The translations under genes were made by a program, and so were the position numbers. This document shows, piece after piece, positions 11,050 through 23,224 of a stretch of DNA of 64,000 nucleotides. The notes below the pieces were generated by a model. The model did no database searches and was not told the origin of the DNA. It was given only the letters and a program-made list of their open reading frames with translations. Origin of the DNA: Megaleporinus macrocephalus (lineage: Eukaryota; Chordata; Actinopteri; Characiformes; Anostomidae); contig CM038715.1 of assembly GCA_021613375.1 (NCBI GenBank), positions 1,541,001 through 1,605,000 of the forward strand, given 5' to 3'. Position 1 is the stretch's first letter. Each line of letters starts with the position of its first letter.

Positions 11050-13149
11050 GTGAGAGAGATTGGAGAGAGAGAGAGAGAACGAGGAGGAAGAAAAAAGAAA
11101 GACAGAGCAAAAATGAGACAGGGATGGAAAGAGAGAGAGAATAGAGAAAGAAGAGAAAATTAAAAAAAGAGCAGAAGCGAAATAAAAAAAGAAAGGAAGA
11201 AGGGAGCGAGATACGTAGAGAGACGGAAAAGGCAAGAGAAAGATTAGAAAAGGAAATAAAAGAGAGAGAAGAATGATGAGAGTAATATTTTGGAGAAAGA
11301 ATGATGAGACAGAGACAGTGAACTAGTGAGTTAGAGAATGATGAGATAGAGAGAGTAAGAGAAAGAATGATGAGACAGAGACAGTGAACTAGTGAGTTAG
11401 AGAATGATGAGATAGAGAGAGTAAGAGAAAGAATGATGAGACAGAGACAGTGAACTAGTGAGTTAGAGAATGATGAGATAGAGAGAATGATGAGACAGAG
11501 AGTGAACTAGTGAGTAAGAGAATGATGAGATAGAGAGAGAGTTGGAGAAAGAATAATGAGACAAAAAAAAGCAAAAAAAGACAATAAGATCAAGAGAGAT
11601 GATAGAGATAAGATAGAGAATAAAGAAAGAATGATGAGACAGAGTGAGTTAGAGTGAAAGATGAGATAGAGAGAGTTAGAGAGAATGATGAGATAGAGAG
11701 AGAATGATGAGATAGAGAGAGTTAGAGTGAAAGATGAGATAGAGAGAGTTAGAGAGAATGATGAGATAGAGAGAGTTAGAGAGAATGATGAGATAGAGAG
11801 AGAATGATGAGATAGAGAGAGTTAGAGAGAATGATGAGATAGAGAGAGTTAGAGAGAATGATGAGATAGAGAGAGAATGATGAGATAGAGAGAGTTAGAG
11901 AGAATGATGAGATAGAGAGAGTTAGAGAGAATGATGATAGAGAAAGAATGATGAGATAGAGAGAGTTAGAGTGAAAGATGAGATAGAGAGAGTTAGAGAG
12001 AATGATGAGATAGAGAGAGAATGATGAGATAGAGAGAGTTAGAGTGAAAGATGAGATAGAGAGAGTTCGAGAGAATGATGAGATAGAGAGAGAATGATGA
12101 GATAGAGAGAGTTAGAGAAAGAATGATGAGACAGAGAGTTAATGGGAGTATGACGAGATAGAGTGAGCGAGAGAGTCGGAGAGAATGATGAAACAGCAAA
12201 AAAAAGAGATCAAGAGCGAGAGAATGATGAGAGAGAAGAGTTAGAGAAAGAATAATGAGACAGATTTCGAGAAGATGAAGAGACAGAGTTAGAGAGGATG
12301 AGGAGATGGAGAGTGTGAGCGAGAGAGTTCAAGGGAATGATGAGATAGAAGAGTTAGAGAAAGAATAATGAGACAGATTTCGAGAAGATGAAGAGACAGA
12401 GTTAGAGAGGATGAGGAGATGGAGAGTGTGAGCGAGAGAGTTCAAGGGAATGATGAGATAGAGAGTTAGAGAAGGAATGATGAGATGGAGAGAGTGAACT
12501 AGTGAGTTCGAGAAGATGAGGAGACAGAGTTAGAGAGGACGAGGAGATAGTGTGAGCGAGAAGGTTTAAGAGAATGAGGAGACAGAGTTAGAGAGTGATG
12601 AGATGGAGAGAGTGAACTAGTGAGTTAGAGAATAATGAGATAGACAGTTAAAGAAAATGTAGAGAAGTTAGAGAGGAGGAGGTGGAGAGTGCGAGCGAGA
12701 GCTTTAGAAAGAATGATGAGAGAGAGTTAGAGAAAGAATAATGAGACAGTGAGTTAGAGAGAGAATGAGGAGACAGAAAATGATGAGACAGAGTGAGAGA
12801 GTGAGGAGATGAAGGGTGTGAGTGAGAGAGTTAGAGACAATGATAATAGAGAGAGAGTGAACTAGTGAGTTAGAGAGTTGGAGAGAGAATGATGAGATAG
12901 AGAGTTAAAGTATATGTAAAGATAGAAAGTTAGAGAGGACGAGGAGATAATGTGAGTGAGAGAGTTTAGGAGAATGAGGAGACAGAGAGACAGAAAATGA
13001 TGAGACAGAGTTAGAGAGCGAGGAGATGGAGAGTGTGAGCGAGAGAGTTAGAGAGAATGATAAGATAGAGAGAGTTGGAGAGAGAATAATGAGATAGAGA
13101 GTTAAAGAAAATGTAAAGATAGAAAGTTAGAGGATGAGGAGATAATGTG
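11050..13149. repeat. Degenerate polypurine repeat block
   Basis: The plus strand is almost entirely purine, built from words such as GAATGATGAGATAGAGAGAG and TTAGAG. 11280-11500 shows a longer period of about 66 bases (GACAGAGACAGTGAACTAGT...) in three near copies; 12240-12470 contains a duplication of about 120 bases. The long minus-strand Leu/Ser/Tyr frames are low-complexity artefacts. Confidence 0.9.
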
Positions 13150-15739
13150 AGTGAGAGAGGTAGAGAGAGATAGAGAGACTGAGTGAGAGAGGTAGAGAGA
13201 CTGAGTGAGAGAGGTAGAGAGAGATAGAGAGACTGAGTGAGAGAGGTAGAGAGAGATAGAGAGACTGAGTGAGAGAGGTTGAGAGAGATAGAGAGACTGA
13301 GTGAGAGAGGTAGAGAGAGATAGAGAGACTGAGTGAGAGAGGTAGAGAGAGATAGAGAGACTGAGTGAGAGAGGTAGAGAGAGATAGAGAGACTGAGTGA
13401 GAGAGGTAGAGAGAGATAGAGAGACTGAGTGAGAGAGGTAGAGAGAGATAGAGAGACTGAGTGAGAGAGGTTGAGAGAGATAGAGAGACTGAGTGAGAGA
13501 GGTAGAGAGAGATAGAGAGACTGAGTGAGAGAGGTAGAGAGAGATAGAGAGACTGAGTGAGAGAGGTAGAGAGAGATAGAGAGACTGAGTGAGAGAGGTA
13601 GAGATAGATAGAGAGACTGAGTGAGAGAGGTAGAGAGAGATAGAGAGACTGAGTGAGAGAGGTAGAGAGAGATAGAGAGACTGAGTGAGAGAGGTAGAGA
13701 TAGATAGAGAGACTGAGTGAGAGAGGTAGAGAGAGATAGAGACTGAGTGAGAGAGGTAGAGAGAGATAGAGAGACTGAGTGAGAGAGGTAGAGAGAGATA
13801 GAGAGACTGAGTGAGAGAGGTAGAGAGAGATAGAGAGACTGAGTGAGAGAGGTAGAGAGAGATAGAGAGACTGAGTGAGAGAGGTAGAGAGAGATAGAGA
13901 GACTGAGTGAGAGAGGTAGAGATAGATAGAGAGACTGAGAGAGAGGTAGAGAGAGATAGAGACTGAGTGAGAGAGGTAGAGAGAGATAGAGAGACTGAGT
14001 GAGAGAGGTAGAGAGAGAAAGAGAGACTGAGTGAGAGAGGTAGAGAGAGATAGAGAGACTGAGTGAGAGAGGTAGAGAGAGATAGAGAGACTGAGTGAGA
14101 GAGTTAGAGAGAGATATAGACACTGAGTGAGAGAGGTAGAGAGAGATAGAGACTGAGTGAGAGTTAGAGAGAGATAGAGAGACTGAGTGAGAGAGGTAGA
14201 GAGAGATAGAGAGACTGAGTGAGAGAGTTAGAGATAGAGACTGAGTGAGAGTTAGAGAGAGATAGAGAGACTGAGTGAGAGAGGTAGAGAGAGATAGAGA
14301 GACTGAGTGAGAGAGGTAGAGAGAGATAGAGAGACTGAGTGAGAGAGGTAGAGAGAGACAGAGAGACTGAGTGAGAGAGGTAGAGAGAGATAGAGAGACT
14401 GAGTGAGAGAGGTAGAGAGAGATAGAGAGACTGAGTGAGAGAGGTAGAGAGAGATAGACTGAGTGAGAGAGGTAGAGAGAGATAGAGAGACTGAGTGAGA
14501 GAGGTAGAGAGAGATAGAGAGACTGAGTGAGAGAGGTAGAGAGAGATAGAGAGACTGAGTGAGAGAGGTAGAGAGAGATAGAGAGACTGAGTGAGAGAGT
14601 TAGAGATAGAGACTGAGTGAGAGTTAGAGAGAGATAGAGAGACTGAGTGAGAGAGGTAGAGAGAGATAGAGAGACTGAGTGAGAGAGTTAGAGATAGAGA
14701 GACTGAGTGAGAGAGGTAGAGAGAGATAGAGAGATTGAGTGAGAGAGGTAGAGAGAGATAGAGAGACTGAGTGAGAGAGGTAGAGAGAGATAGAGAGACT
14801 GAGTGAGAGAGGTAGAGAGAGACAGAGAGACTGAGTGAGAGAGGTAGAGAGAGATAGAGAGACTGAGTGAGAGAGGTAGAGAGAGATAGAGAGACTGAGT
14901 GAGAGAGGTAGAGAGAGACAGAGAGACTGAGTGAGAGAGGTAGAGAGAGATAGAGAGACTGAGTGAGAGAGGTAGAGAGAGATAGAGAGACTGAGTGAGA
15001 GAGGTAGAGAGAGATAGAGAGACTGAGTGAGAGAGGTAGAGAGAGATAGAGACTGAGTGAGAGTTAGAGAGAGATAGAGAGACTGAGTGAGAGAGGTAGA
15101 GAGAGATAGAGAGACTGAGTGAGAGAGTTAGAGATAGAGACTGAGTGAGAGTTAGAGAGAGATAGAGAGACTGAGTGAGAGAGGTAGAGAGAGATAGAGA
15201 GACTGAGTGAGAGAGGTAGAGAGAGATAGAGAGACTGAGTGAGAGAGGTAGAGAGAGACAGAGATACTGAGTGAGAGAGGTAGAGAGAGATAGAGAGACT
15301 GAGTGAGAGAGGTAGAGAGAGACAGAGAGACTGAGTGAGAGAGGTAGAGAGAGATAGAGAGACTGAGTGAGAGAGGTAGAGAGAGATAGAGAGACTGAGT
15401 GAGAGAGGTAGAGAGAGATCGAGAGACTGAGTGAGAGAGGTAGAGAGAGACAGAGAGACTGAGTGAGAGAGGTAGAGAGAGATAGAGAGACTGAGTGAGA
15501 GAGGTAGAGAGAGATAGAGAGACTGAGTGAGAGAGGTAGAGAGAGATAGAGAGACTGAGTGAGAGAGGTAGAGAGAGATAGAGAGACTGAGTGAGAGAGG
15601 TAGAGAGAGATAGAGAGACTGAGTGAGAGAGGTAGAGAGAGATAGAGAGACTGAGTGAGAGAGGTAGAGAGAGATAGAGAGACTGAGTGAGAGAGGTAGA
15701 GAGAGATAGAGAGACTGAGTGAGAGAGGTAGAGAGAGAA
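13150..15739. repeat. 32-bp minisatellite, about 81 copies
   Basis: The monomer is GACTGAGTGAGAGAGGTAGA plus GAGAGATAGAGA. Variants are GTTGAG or GTTAGAG for GGTAGAG, ACAGAG for ATAGAG, and 6-10 base losses. A compound variant (GTTAGAGATAGAGACTGAGTG with a shortened neighbour) recurs near 14220, 14600 and 15125 in similar context, evidence of block duplication. It joins the preceding block to form about 4.7 kb of polypurine/polypyrimidine DNA. Confidence 0.97.
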
Positions 15740-15824
15740 TGGGAAAATGTGGCCTTGTTATTTGAGTCAGGCTTAGAACTGTGCTGTGTAAGAGAGCAGG
15801 CTAGAGTCATAAACTGAGAGTGAT

Positions 15825-15825
<1 letters not shown>

Positions 15826-15878
<53 letters not shown>
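15826..15878. repeat. (CA)n microsatellite
   Basis: A pure CA run of about 53 bases lies just past the 32-bp array. Confidence 0.95.
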
Positions 15879-15879
<1 letters not shown>

Positions 15880-15884
<5 letters not shown>

Positions 15885-16110
15885 TCCGGCTGTCCCACAT
15901 CACACATTCTGTGCAGAGGCACTCGGCAGTTCAAGGGCATGTGAAAGCAGAGAGACGAGCGCGGTGATGCAAGCCAGAGACAGCAGAGCCAACGGGACAT
16001 TTGTTCTGTATTATTAGTTAATGTTCAGCCTCTCGCCTTTCAGGACGCTGGCCTGCTCCCATGTCCACTGGCCAAAAAGGCCTTTCATTAGCTTTGCTGT
16101 CGGCCCAGCT

Positions 16111-16141
<31 letters not shown>

Positions 16142-16980
16142 TAGAGTGGAGCAGTACTGTATCTGACGGGCTCTACTGTTAATAATGAAAGCGATTTGTT
16201 CTGGACAATAAATATACGGGACGTGATGACACGACTGAGAAATGTCTTAGTCACGCTGATGACCGCGTCACACACGCCGCTCTCAGCTGAGAGGGCCGCA
16301 GTGTTACACACACACTCCGTAACAAGGCTAATCATACGTGTGGCTGGCTTTCACTCTTCACAGGGCCAGGGTCTCCTCCTCAGGTCCAGGTCAAAGCCAT
16401 AAAGCTTCATTCCATCAAACATTAAGGACCTATAAAAGCAGCTTGGGCTTCCTGTTTCAAGCCCTACAGTTCAGTACCGGGACAGGAAAACAGAGGAGAA
16501 GGTGGAGAAACAGAGGAGAGAGAGAGGAAGAGAGAGTGGGAGGAGAAGCTACCGCTGCCTCTATATCAGTGCTCTGGCCCTGGTGTCACACAACAACATG
16601 AGATTTGAGATGTCATGATTGACAGAAAACACAAACCTAATAAACTCCAACAGGATCTGATCAGGTGGAGAAAATGACTTTACTTTGAATTCACTTCACA
16701 CAGCAGCAAACGATCTAACGCTTCTGTAGAAGATGATCTTCTAACCGGGAGCAGGACCTTCAACCTGATCAACAAGAGGTTAGAGAACACCACAGCAGCA
16801 GTGCTACTTCTTCATCCTCTCATGTTGGACTGATTTGACTCTGCTGCTACAGCGACTCATTACTGCCTCTCAAGGAACAAAGTGGTATTACAAAACAGGA
16901 TAGACAAACCATCTGCCTCTGACAAACCATTGAAGTGGTTAATTCTCTGCATTCTTCAATCATTTTAGTTAATTTTGCAA
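15880..16980. other. Mostly unique DNA between two arrays
   Basis: It contains a (GT)n run at 16113-16140 and an old repeat at 16735-16890 matching 5825-5985. The remainder is complex sequence. Its open frames are under 90 codons and match nothing I recognise. Confidence 0.45.
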
Positions 16981-16981
16981 T

Positions 16982-18526
16982 AGTAGTGGTTAGTATGGTG
17001 GTGTAGTGGTTAGTATGGTGGTGCAGTGGTTAGTACGGTGGTGTAGTGGTTAGTATGGTGGTGTAGTGGTTAGTACGGTGGTGTAGTGGTTAGTATGGTG
17101 GTGTAGTGGTTAGTATGGTGGTGTAGTGGTTAGTATGGAGGTGTAGTGGTCAGTATGGTGGTGTAGTAGTTAGTATGGTGGTGTAGTGGTTAGTATGGTG
17201 GTGTAGTGGTTAGTATGGTGGTGTAGTGGTTAGTACGGTGGTGTAGTGGTTAGTATGGTGGTGTAGTAGTTAGTATGGTGGTGTAGTGGTTAGTACAGTG
17301 GTGTAGTGGTTAGTATGGTGGTGTAGTGGTTAGTACGGTGGTGTAGTGGTTAGTATGGTGGTGTAGTGGTTAGTAAGGTGGTGTAGTGGTTAGTATGGTG
17401 GTGTAGTGGTTAGTATGGTGGTGTAGTGGTTAGTACGGTGGTGTAGTGGTTAGTACGGTGGTGTAGTGGTTAGTACGGTGGTGTAGTGGTTAGTAAGGTG
17501 GTGTAGTGGTTAGTATGGTGGTGTAGTGGTTAGTACGGTGGTGTAGTGGTTAGTATGGTGGTGTAGTAGTTAGTATGGTGGTGTAGTAGTTAGTATGGTG
17601 GTGTAGTGGTTAGTACGGTGGTGTAGTAGTTAGTACGGTGGTGTAGTGGTTAGTACGGTGGTGTAGTGGTTAGTAAGGTGGTGTAGTGGTTAGTATGGTG
17701 GTGTAGTGGTTAGTACGGTGGTGTAGTGGTTAGTAAGGTGGTGTAGTGGTTAGTACGGTGGTGTAGTGGTTAGTATGTTGGTGTAATGGTTAGTACGGTG
17801 GTGTAGTAGTTAGTATGGTGGTGTAGTGGTTAGTACGGTGGTGTAGTGGTTAGTATGGTGGTGTAGTGGTTAGTACGGTGGTGTAGTAGTTAGTATGGTA
17901 GTGTAGTGGTTAGTACGGTGGTGTAGTGGTTAGTATGTTGGTGTAATGGTTAGTACGGTGGTGTAGTGGTTAGTATGGTGGTGTAGTGGTTAGTATGTTG
18001 GTGTAGTGATTAGTATGTTGGTGTAGTGGTTAGTATGGTGGTGTAGTGGTTAGTATGTTGGTGTAGTGATTAGTATGTTGGTGTAGTGGTTAGTATGGTG
18101 GTGTAGTGGTTAGTATGTTGGTGTAGTGATTAGTATGTTGGTGTAGTGGTTAGTATGGTGGTGTAGTGGTTAGTACGGTGGTGTAGTGGTGTAATGGTTA
18201 GTATGGTGGTGTAGTGGTTAGTATGTTGGTGTAATGGTTAGTACGGTGGTGTAGTGGTTAGTATGGTGGTGTAGTGGTTAGTATGTTGGTGTAGTGATTA
18301 GTATGTTGGTGTAGTGGTTAGTATGGTGGTGTAGTGGTTAGTATGGTGGTGTAGTGATTAGTATGTTGGTGTAGTGGTTAGTATGGTGGTGTAGTGGTTA
18401 GTATGGTGGTGTAGTGATTAGTATGTTGGTGTAGTGGTTAGTATGGTGGTGTAGTGGTTAGTACGGTGGTGTAGTGGTGTAATGGTTAGTATGGTGGTGT
18501 AGTGGTTAGTACGGTGGTGTAGTGGT
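16982..18526. repeat. 20-bp minisatellite, about 77 copies, tRNA-D-arm-like unit
   Basis: The monomer is TAGTGGTTAGTATGGTGGTG. Variable positions are TATGG/TACGG/TAAGG, GTAGTGG/GTAGTAG and GGTGG/GTTGG. From about 17976 to 18470 a 60-base three-monomer higher-order unit (TATGTTG, GTGATTAG, TATGGTG) repeats. A 28-base variant monomer (GTGTAGTGGTGTAATGG) occurs at 18181 and again at 18469, 288 bases later, marking a block duplication. GGTGGTGTAGTGGTTAG resembles the 5' half of tRNA-Glu (GGTGGTCTAGTGGTTAG), but no B box or acceptor stem is present. Confidence 0.95.
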
Positions 18527-18814
18527 CAAGAACCTGGCGATACAATACACATACTACTATTAAAACACACCACTGTATGAACAGGTTTGTTAACACTTAA
18601 AATAGCATTGCGCCCTTGTTCTGCTTGTTAATGTTGGAGTGGAGCTGAGTGGATTACAACACTGCCATCTAGTGGTCAGAGGTTTAAACACAACACACAG
18701 TGATTCACTGTCTGCCAGGAATCTGTGTATCGATACTGTGTTTTTGAGAATCGATACAGTATCACTAAACATAATATCCCGATATCCGATATTTCGATAT
18801 TTTCTTACACCCCC
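18527..18814 (+). mobile_element. Family E hAT-like fragment
   Basis: It begins CAAGAACCTGGCGATACAAT exactly where the 20-bp array stops and ends in TTTTCTTACACCCCCA. It is the reverse complement counterpart of 26255-26620, with a deletion of the CGATATATCG-rich part. The array therefore abuts the end of this element. Confidence 0.7.
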
Positions 18815-20230
18815 AGCCAGAGGTGAAGAATAAAGGCACTAGAGGTGCAGAAAACCAGAACTTCAGGACGTAGCAATAAATTAAAGCTGTGGCGGCGACC
18901 ATATAACAAGTGTCCAGGGAGGGCAGGAAAAAACACAGCCCACATTAATAAAAGCGCTGTAGGCATTCTTTGGCACTGCACCTGTATGTGTATGTACGGC
19001 TGTTTGTGGGCACGCGTGTGCGTTGCGTGTGCAAAGGGGCAACGCGGCTGACATATATGTTGACTCAGTGCATGCGGCAGCGTTCAGAGCGCAGGTGCAG
19101 CTGACTAAGACCCTTTAGCTTCGTCCTTCGATGCTGCGACAGTGCTGCGCTCTTCTGTTCTCTCGAACAAGCACCCGAAACTTTTTTAATTGGCCTCGAG
19201 AAACCGGACTCACTCTTTCTGCCTCCGAGCCTCTTTTCCTCCTCAGCGCGGCCCTAATTGCACACTTTCAAGCGCAGGCTGGAACACGGCATGAAAAAGA
19301 ATAATTACTGACCGGCTACATGTTGCTGAGTGGAACAGAGCTCTGCTAATTAAGACTCTCCGACTCTTAGCAACCCCACTTCTCTCACTGCCTCTAAATC
19401 TACCTCCTCACCTAGGCCTGCACTTAAGAGAACAACAGAGGCATTAGAAACCACCTAAGGCAGAAAAAAAAAAGAAGGGAGTGAACGCATGCAGAGCTGG
19501 GGAGAAGAGCTGAAGTACATTGCTAGACATTGAAGTCAAGCCTCCAGGGTCCAGGGCTATTGTTACTAACGCACTTCAGAGCGGAAACGCTGATCCCAGA
19601 TCTATCTGTGTGGTTACAGTACGCATTAGGAGGGTGGGGCACTGATTCCAGATCAGTGATCTTGCAGATGTTCTCTGTGCGTAGCTCTCGTGGCCTGATG
19701 TGGGTTCAGAAGGTGCCATTAATGCACAGACCACAACGGCTGTGTGATAAATATTTCAGCTCTGAGTGTCACAGCAGCTCGGAGACTGAGGAGCCTTAAA
19801 GCTTCCACAACTGCGTACCCTCAACAACAATCTTTCAAGCTGAAAGAAGCTATGGCGGCGGAGCCAGTGCTGAGATTCTTTGCAGACGTGTGAGTCTGTC
19901 AACTTCTTCCAGAACATCATACAGATACTGTAGTACTGCCTTCTACTGTCCCTTCACAGAGGAACTCATCACTGCCCTTTATATTCATTCTTTTTTATTC
20001 TGCAAAGAGAAATATGTTTATTTATATAAAAGCTGCTGCTGGACCAAAACATGTTTTTCAGTTTTTTAAATAATTTGAAAATGTCCTTTGCATTGTGGGA
20101 TTTCATGATGAATGATAAATGGGCTGAATTAAAAAAAAAAAGCTCAACACTAGGTTGAAAACCATCTGGTTCCATTGACATACATTTAAATACACTTAAA
20201 GTACGGTCTTTCCTTCTCCTATACAGATAC
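18815..20230. other. Unique DNA, possible conserved non-coding sequence
   Basis: No tandem or dispersed repeat is visible over about 1.4 kb, unusual for this window. 19240-19400 has AT-rich homeodomain-like words (GCTAATTAAGACT, AATAATTACTG) in moderately GC-rich context. An open frame of 89 codons at 19530-19799 has no recognisable domain. I see no splice-flanked exon. Confidence 0.4.
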
Positions 20231-20232
20231 AA

Positions 20233-20233
<1 letters not shown>

Positions 20234-20297
<64 letters not shown>
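20234..20297. repeat. (TA)n microsatellite
   Basis: An alternating TA run of about 64 bases ends a few bases before a Tc1-like terminus. Confidence 0.95.
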
Positions 20298-20305
<8 letters not shown>

Positions 20306-20309
20306 TATA

Positions 20310-20640
20310 CACTACTGCTCAAAAGTTTGGGATCACAGTAAAATGTTCTTGTTTTAATGGAGTATCTTCTTCCTTAACACAACAATGGACTGACGGGTCT
20401 CTAAAGAAAGTTGTTTCTTTCTGGTCATTGTGAGTCGGTCAGCAAGCCATCAACTGCTGATCTTCAGATACTAAACTAACCTAGAATGTTGTTCCCTTTT
20501 ATACTCACTTATTAGTAGAATGTTTTTCAGCTGTGCATCACAATTGAGCAAGAGTGTCCTAACAACCAATTAGTCCAATAACATCCTTAACTTGGATTGG
20601 TGGCCGTACCAGGAGATTTAGACAGAGGACTGAGAATTAC
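20310..20640 (-). mobile_element. Tc1/mariner-like transposon end, truncated
   Basis: CACTACTGCTCAAAAGTTTG followed by GGATCACAGTAAAATGTTCT and TGTTTTAATGGA is the inverted form of the fish Tc1-like terminus that ends ...CCCAAACTTTTGAGCAGTAGTG. Downstream text (GGTCATTGTGAGTCGGTCAG, CAGCTGTGCATCACAATTGA) fits the adjacent region of such elements. No transposase frame and no second terminus is seen. The inner boundary is approximate. Confidence 0.65.
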
Positions 20641-21410
20641 TGATAATAGGACTATATGTAAAATAAGCCTCTATACAAAAATAGACTTTAACACAAACAT
20701 TTTTATTTGTTAAAAATCATCTGATACACTTGTGAAATGAACCATATTGTTTGTGAATTGCATGAAAATTGCATAAATTGCATGAATGGAAATGGAATTC
20801 TAAAGTGACTACAACACACTGTATTTTGATTTTCTTCTCTTAATCAGTGTAAACTGAAGTGAATACGGGTTCATAAACAGTGATAAGACTATTAAATCAT
20901 TATACATTAAATAAACCAAACTTTTAATCTCTCTCTCCCGTCGGCTCCTCTGCGTCCACTATGTTTGTTGTAGTTTGAGAGGCTGTTTGTAGTGAGTGGT
21001 CAGTCACGAAACCAGGTTCGGCCCACCCCCCCCAAAACTGTCAAACCAGCCCCCTCTGGAAACCCGGTAGTGCACTTTGCACACGAGTGAAAATTATCAA
21101 AGCGAAAGAGAAAAACACATCAAAGGACGTAAAAAAAAACACAAATTGAGAACGTGTTTGTAAAAATGTGCAGTTTTTTCTGTGCTTGCGAGTTTCACGT
21201 GTTTGTAAGATATCTTTATTATATATGTGTGTATAAAAAGTCTCACTGTCCATTTGTTCATTTTTATTGTTATTTTTATTGTTATTTTTATTTATTTATT
21301 TTATTTTATTTTATTTTTTTAAATATTTTTTTTCATTTTTACAGATTTTACGTTTTAGAGTTTTACGGCCGCCCACATTGCTGTTTTTAAATCTTTTAAG
21401 GTTTGAAGTG
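20640..21410. other. AT-rich sequence, no gene seen
   Basis: It includes a T-rich stretch (21255-21345) with ATTTTTATT words. Open frames here are AT-bias artefacts. Confidence 0.4.
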
Positions 21411-21670
21411 ACCTGCACATGCACAGAGCGTATTTAAACTTTCTGATTGGGAATGTAATCAGATACAGGCGTTTACACGACTATTCTTCTATTAAACTGA
21501 TTATTTACGGGATTACCCCCCTCCTTCAATCTGATAAAAGCTGTAATCGGAATGACCTCAATCGGACTAGTCTATTAGGACTGAGGTGTATACATGGACG
21601 TATTCTATTCCGATTGAGCTATTAGTCTGATTATTAACGGATTATCAGGCTGCATGTAAACGTAGCTAGT
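21411..21670 (-). mobile_element. MITE-like fragment (GCTGCATGTAAACG end)
   Basis: The right end GCTGCATGTAAACGTAGCTA and internal inverted words (CTGATTATTAACGGATTATC against CTGATTATTTACGGGATTAC) resemble a fish MITE with a GTTTACATGCAGC terminus. The left end is less clear. Confidence 0.5.
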
Positions 21671-22378
21671 AAGACCGTTTGATTGGATTTGTTTACGTTT
21701 AAAGCACGAGGTGTCCGATTCATAATCAGAATCAGGTTAAAGCTTCAGATTTGAAAAAGCATGCGTCTCCACACAGTGCAGGAAGCAGAGGAGCTTGTGC
21801 AGATGGCAATGATAGGTTATGGCCTCATCTCCACTGACATCTGACTTTTAGAGCTGCTCACAAGCATTAGCACCAGCACCGATTATGGATTACAGCATCA
21901 GCCCTGGGTCTAACTCAGCTATGGGTGTGTTAGCCACTACAGTGGAGTTGCAGACTGAACCCATAGAAATAAATATATAGTTATAGATGTTAAATAAAAA
22001 CGATTTACAAGTTTATTCCGACATGCTTGCATGTGTGGTTCCCAGATAAATGTTCTACAAAAGCTTCTGATTACATCTGAAAATGTTAAAATCACTGTTT
22101 TGTGCATATATTTGGAGGAAGAAGCAAAAATGAAGAAGGTTTTGATGATGAAGGCAGCTGTAGATGACTCCATAATAATGAAGAAAGCTGCACAGAATAT
22201 ATATTTAAAATATATAATAAAATTAATATCTGCAATACCTCACTGTGGAATAAAATGGTTCTATCTTTCTTTTTTTTTTTAGAATCACATTTCAGTACAA
22301 CAGAATTATCAGATAACATTTTTAATTACCCCAATTATGTGATTCATCATTTGTCTTTCTTTTGTTAACAAATACAAC
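21671..22378. other. Unclassified sequence
   Basis: No repeat family or gene recognised. Short open frames at 21937-22319 overlap on both strands and have no domain signature. Confidence 0.35.
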
Positions 22379-22412
22379 ACAAAAAAAAAAAAAATAATAA
22401 TAATAATAAAAA
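22379..22412. repeat. A-rich / (AAT)n tract
   Basis: A run of A followed by (ATA)n. Confidence 0.85.
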
Positions 22413-22680
22413 AGGATATAGTAAAACATCCAAATTTCAAATGAAATAAAATAAAACTTGGGGTACAGTTACAAATAAAATATGCATGCTAGGAGAAAAA
22501 AAGGGTACAGTACAGACTTATACTTACAGTAAATAAATCAAAAGTATATTTAATTTATGAAACGGTTATTTCATGTCAGAAAATGACTATAAATAATTAT
22601 TGCTTATTACTTATTAAGGCTTTTTTGGTCATACCAGTTTCCATTATTACCAAAACATGTTAAAGTGTAAATGACCCCTG

Positions 22681-22774
22681 TTTAACGCCATCGATCGGCT
22701 CTCGGTATCAGCTAAACTAAAGAAATATCTTAAAACATTTTGATTAAAAATCGGCCGATACCGATACATAGCCA
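22681..22774 (-). mobile_element. Family B terminal fragment
   Basis: TTTAACGCCATCGATCGGCT, then GAAATATC and ATCGGCCGATACCGATACAT match the right end of family B copies, with about 25 bases inserted and the final CCATCTCTA missing. Confidence 0.6.
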
Positions 22775-23191
22775 GTTACTACTTAATAAAACTCCCTATT
22801 ATTACCAAAACATCTTATATTATAAATGACCCATAAATTATATGTTGGTGTTTAGTTTATAATATTTTTACATACATGGTTTAAGTTATTTCTGAACAAT
22901 AATTATTAGATGAAACATGATTTTAAACTTTTATACAGTAGCGTACATCATGTAGAAGTTAATTAATTATTTATTTATTTTTATTCAACACGTTTGAAAA
23001 ACAGTACACTAGCGTTAGTGGTATATTAATAAGTATTAGTATTAGTATTAGTATAGTACTGTCGTGTGTGGACGCAGCCTCCAGGTAGCCCCTTTCCTCT
23101 ACCGTCATTGGTTGATTGGTTAATTGTAAAACACAACCCACTCCAATTGCTCCTGTGTCGCCCCCCTGAGGTGAAGTCCAGGTGATGGGCT

Positions 23192-23224
23192 AAATTGGAG
23201 AAATATCAGATCCTTCCATCTCTA
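23192..23224 (-). mobile_element. Family B terminal scrap
   Basis: AAATTGGAGAAATATCAG followed by ATCCTTCCATCTCTAC corresponds to the last bases of a family B right end. Confidence 0.5.

Noticed and set aside
13011..15903. Long Ser/Leu/Tyr-rich minus-strand frames (370 and 279 codons)
   Set aside because: Translations of the 32-bp polypurine repeat; the period means all frames cycle, and there is no non-repetitive coding sequence.
16982..18526. Cluster of tRNA genes
   Set aside because: Only an A-box-like 17-mer is repeated every 20 bases; there is no anticodon arm, B box or acceptor stem.
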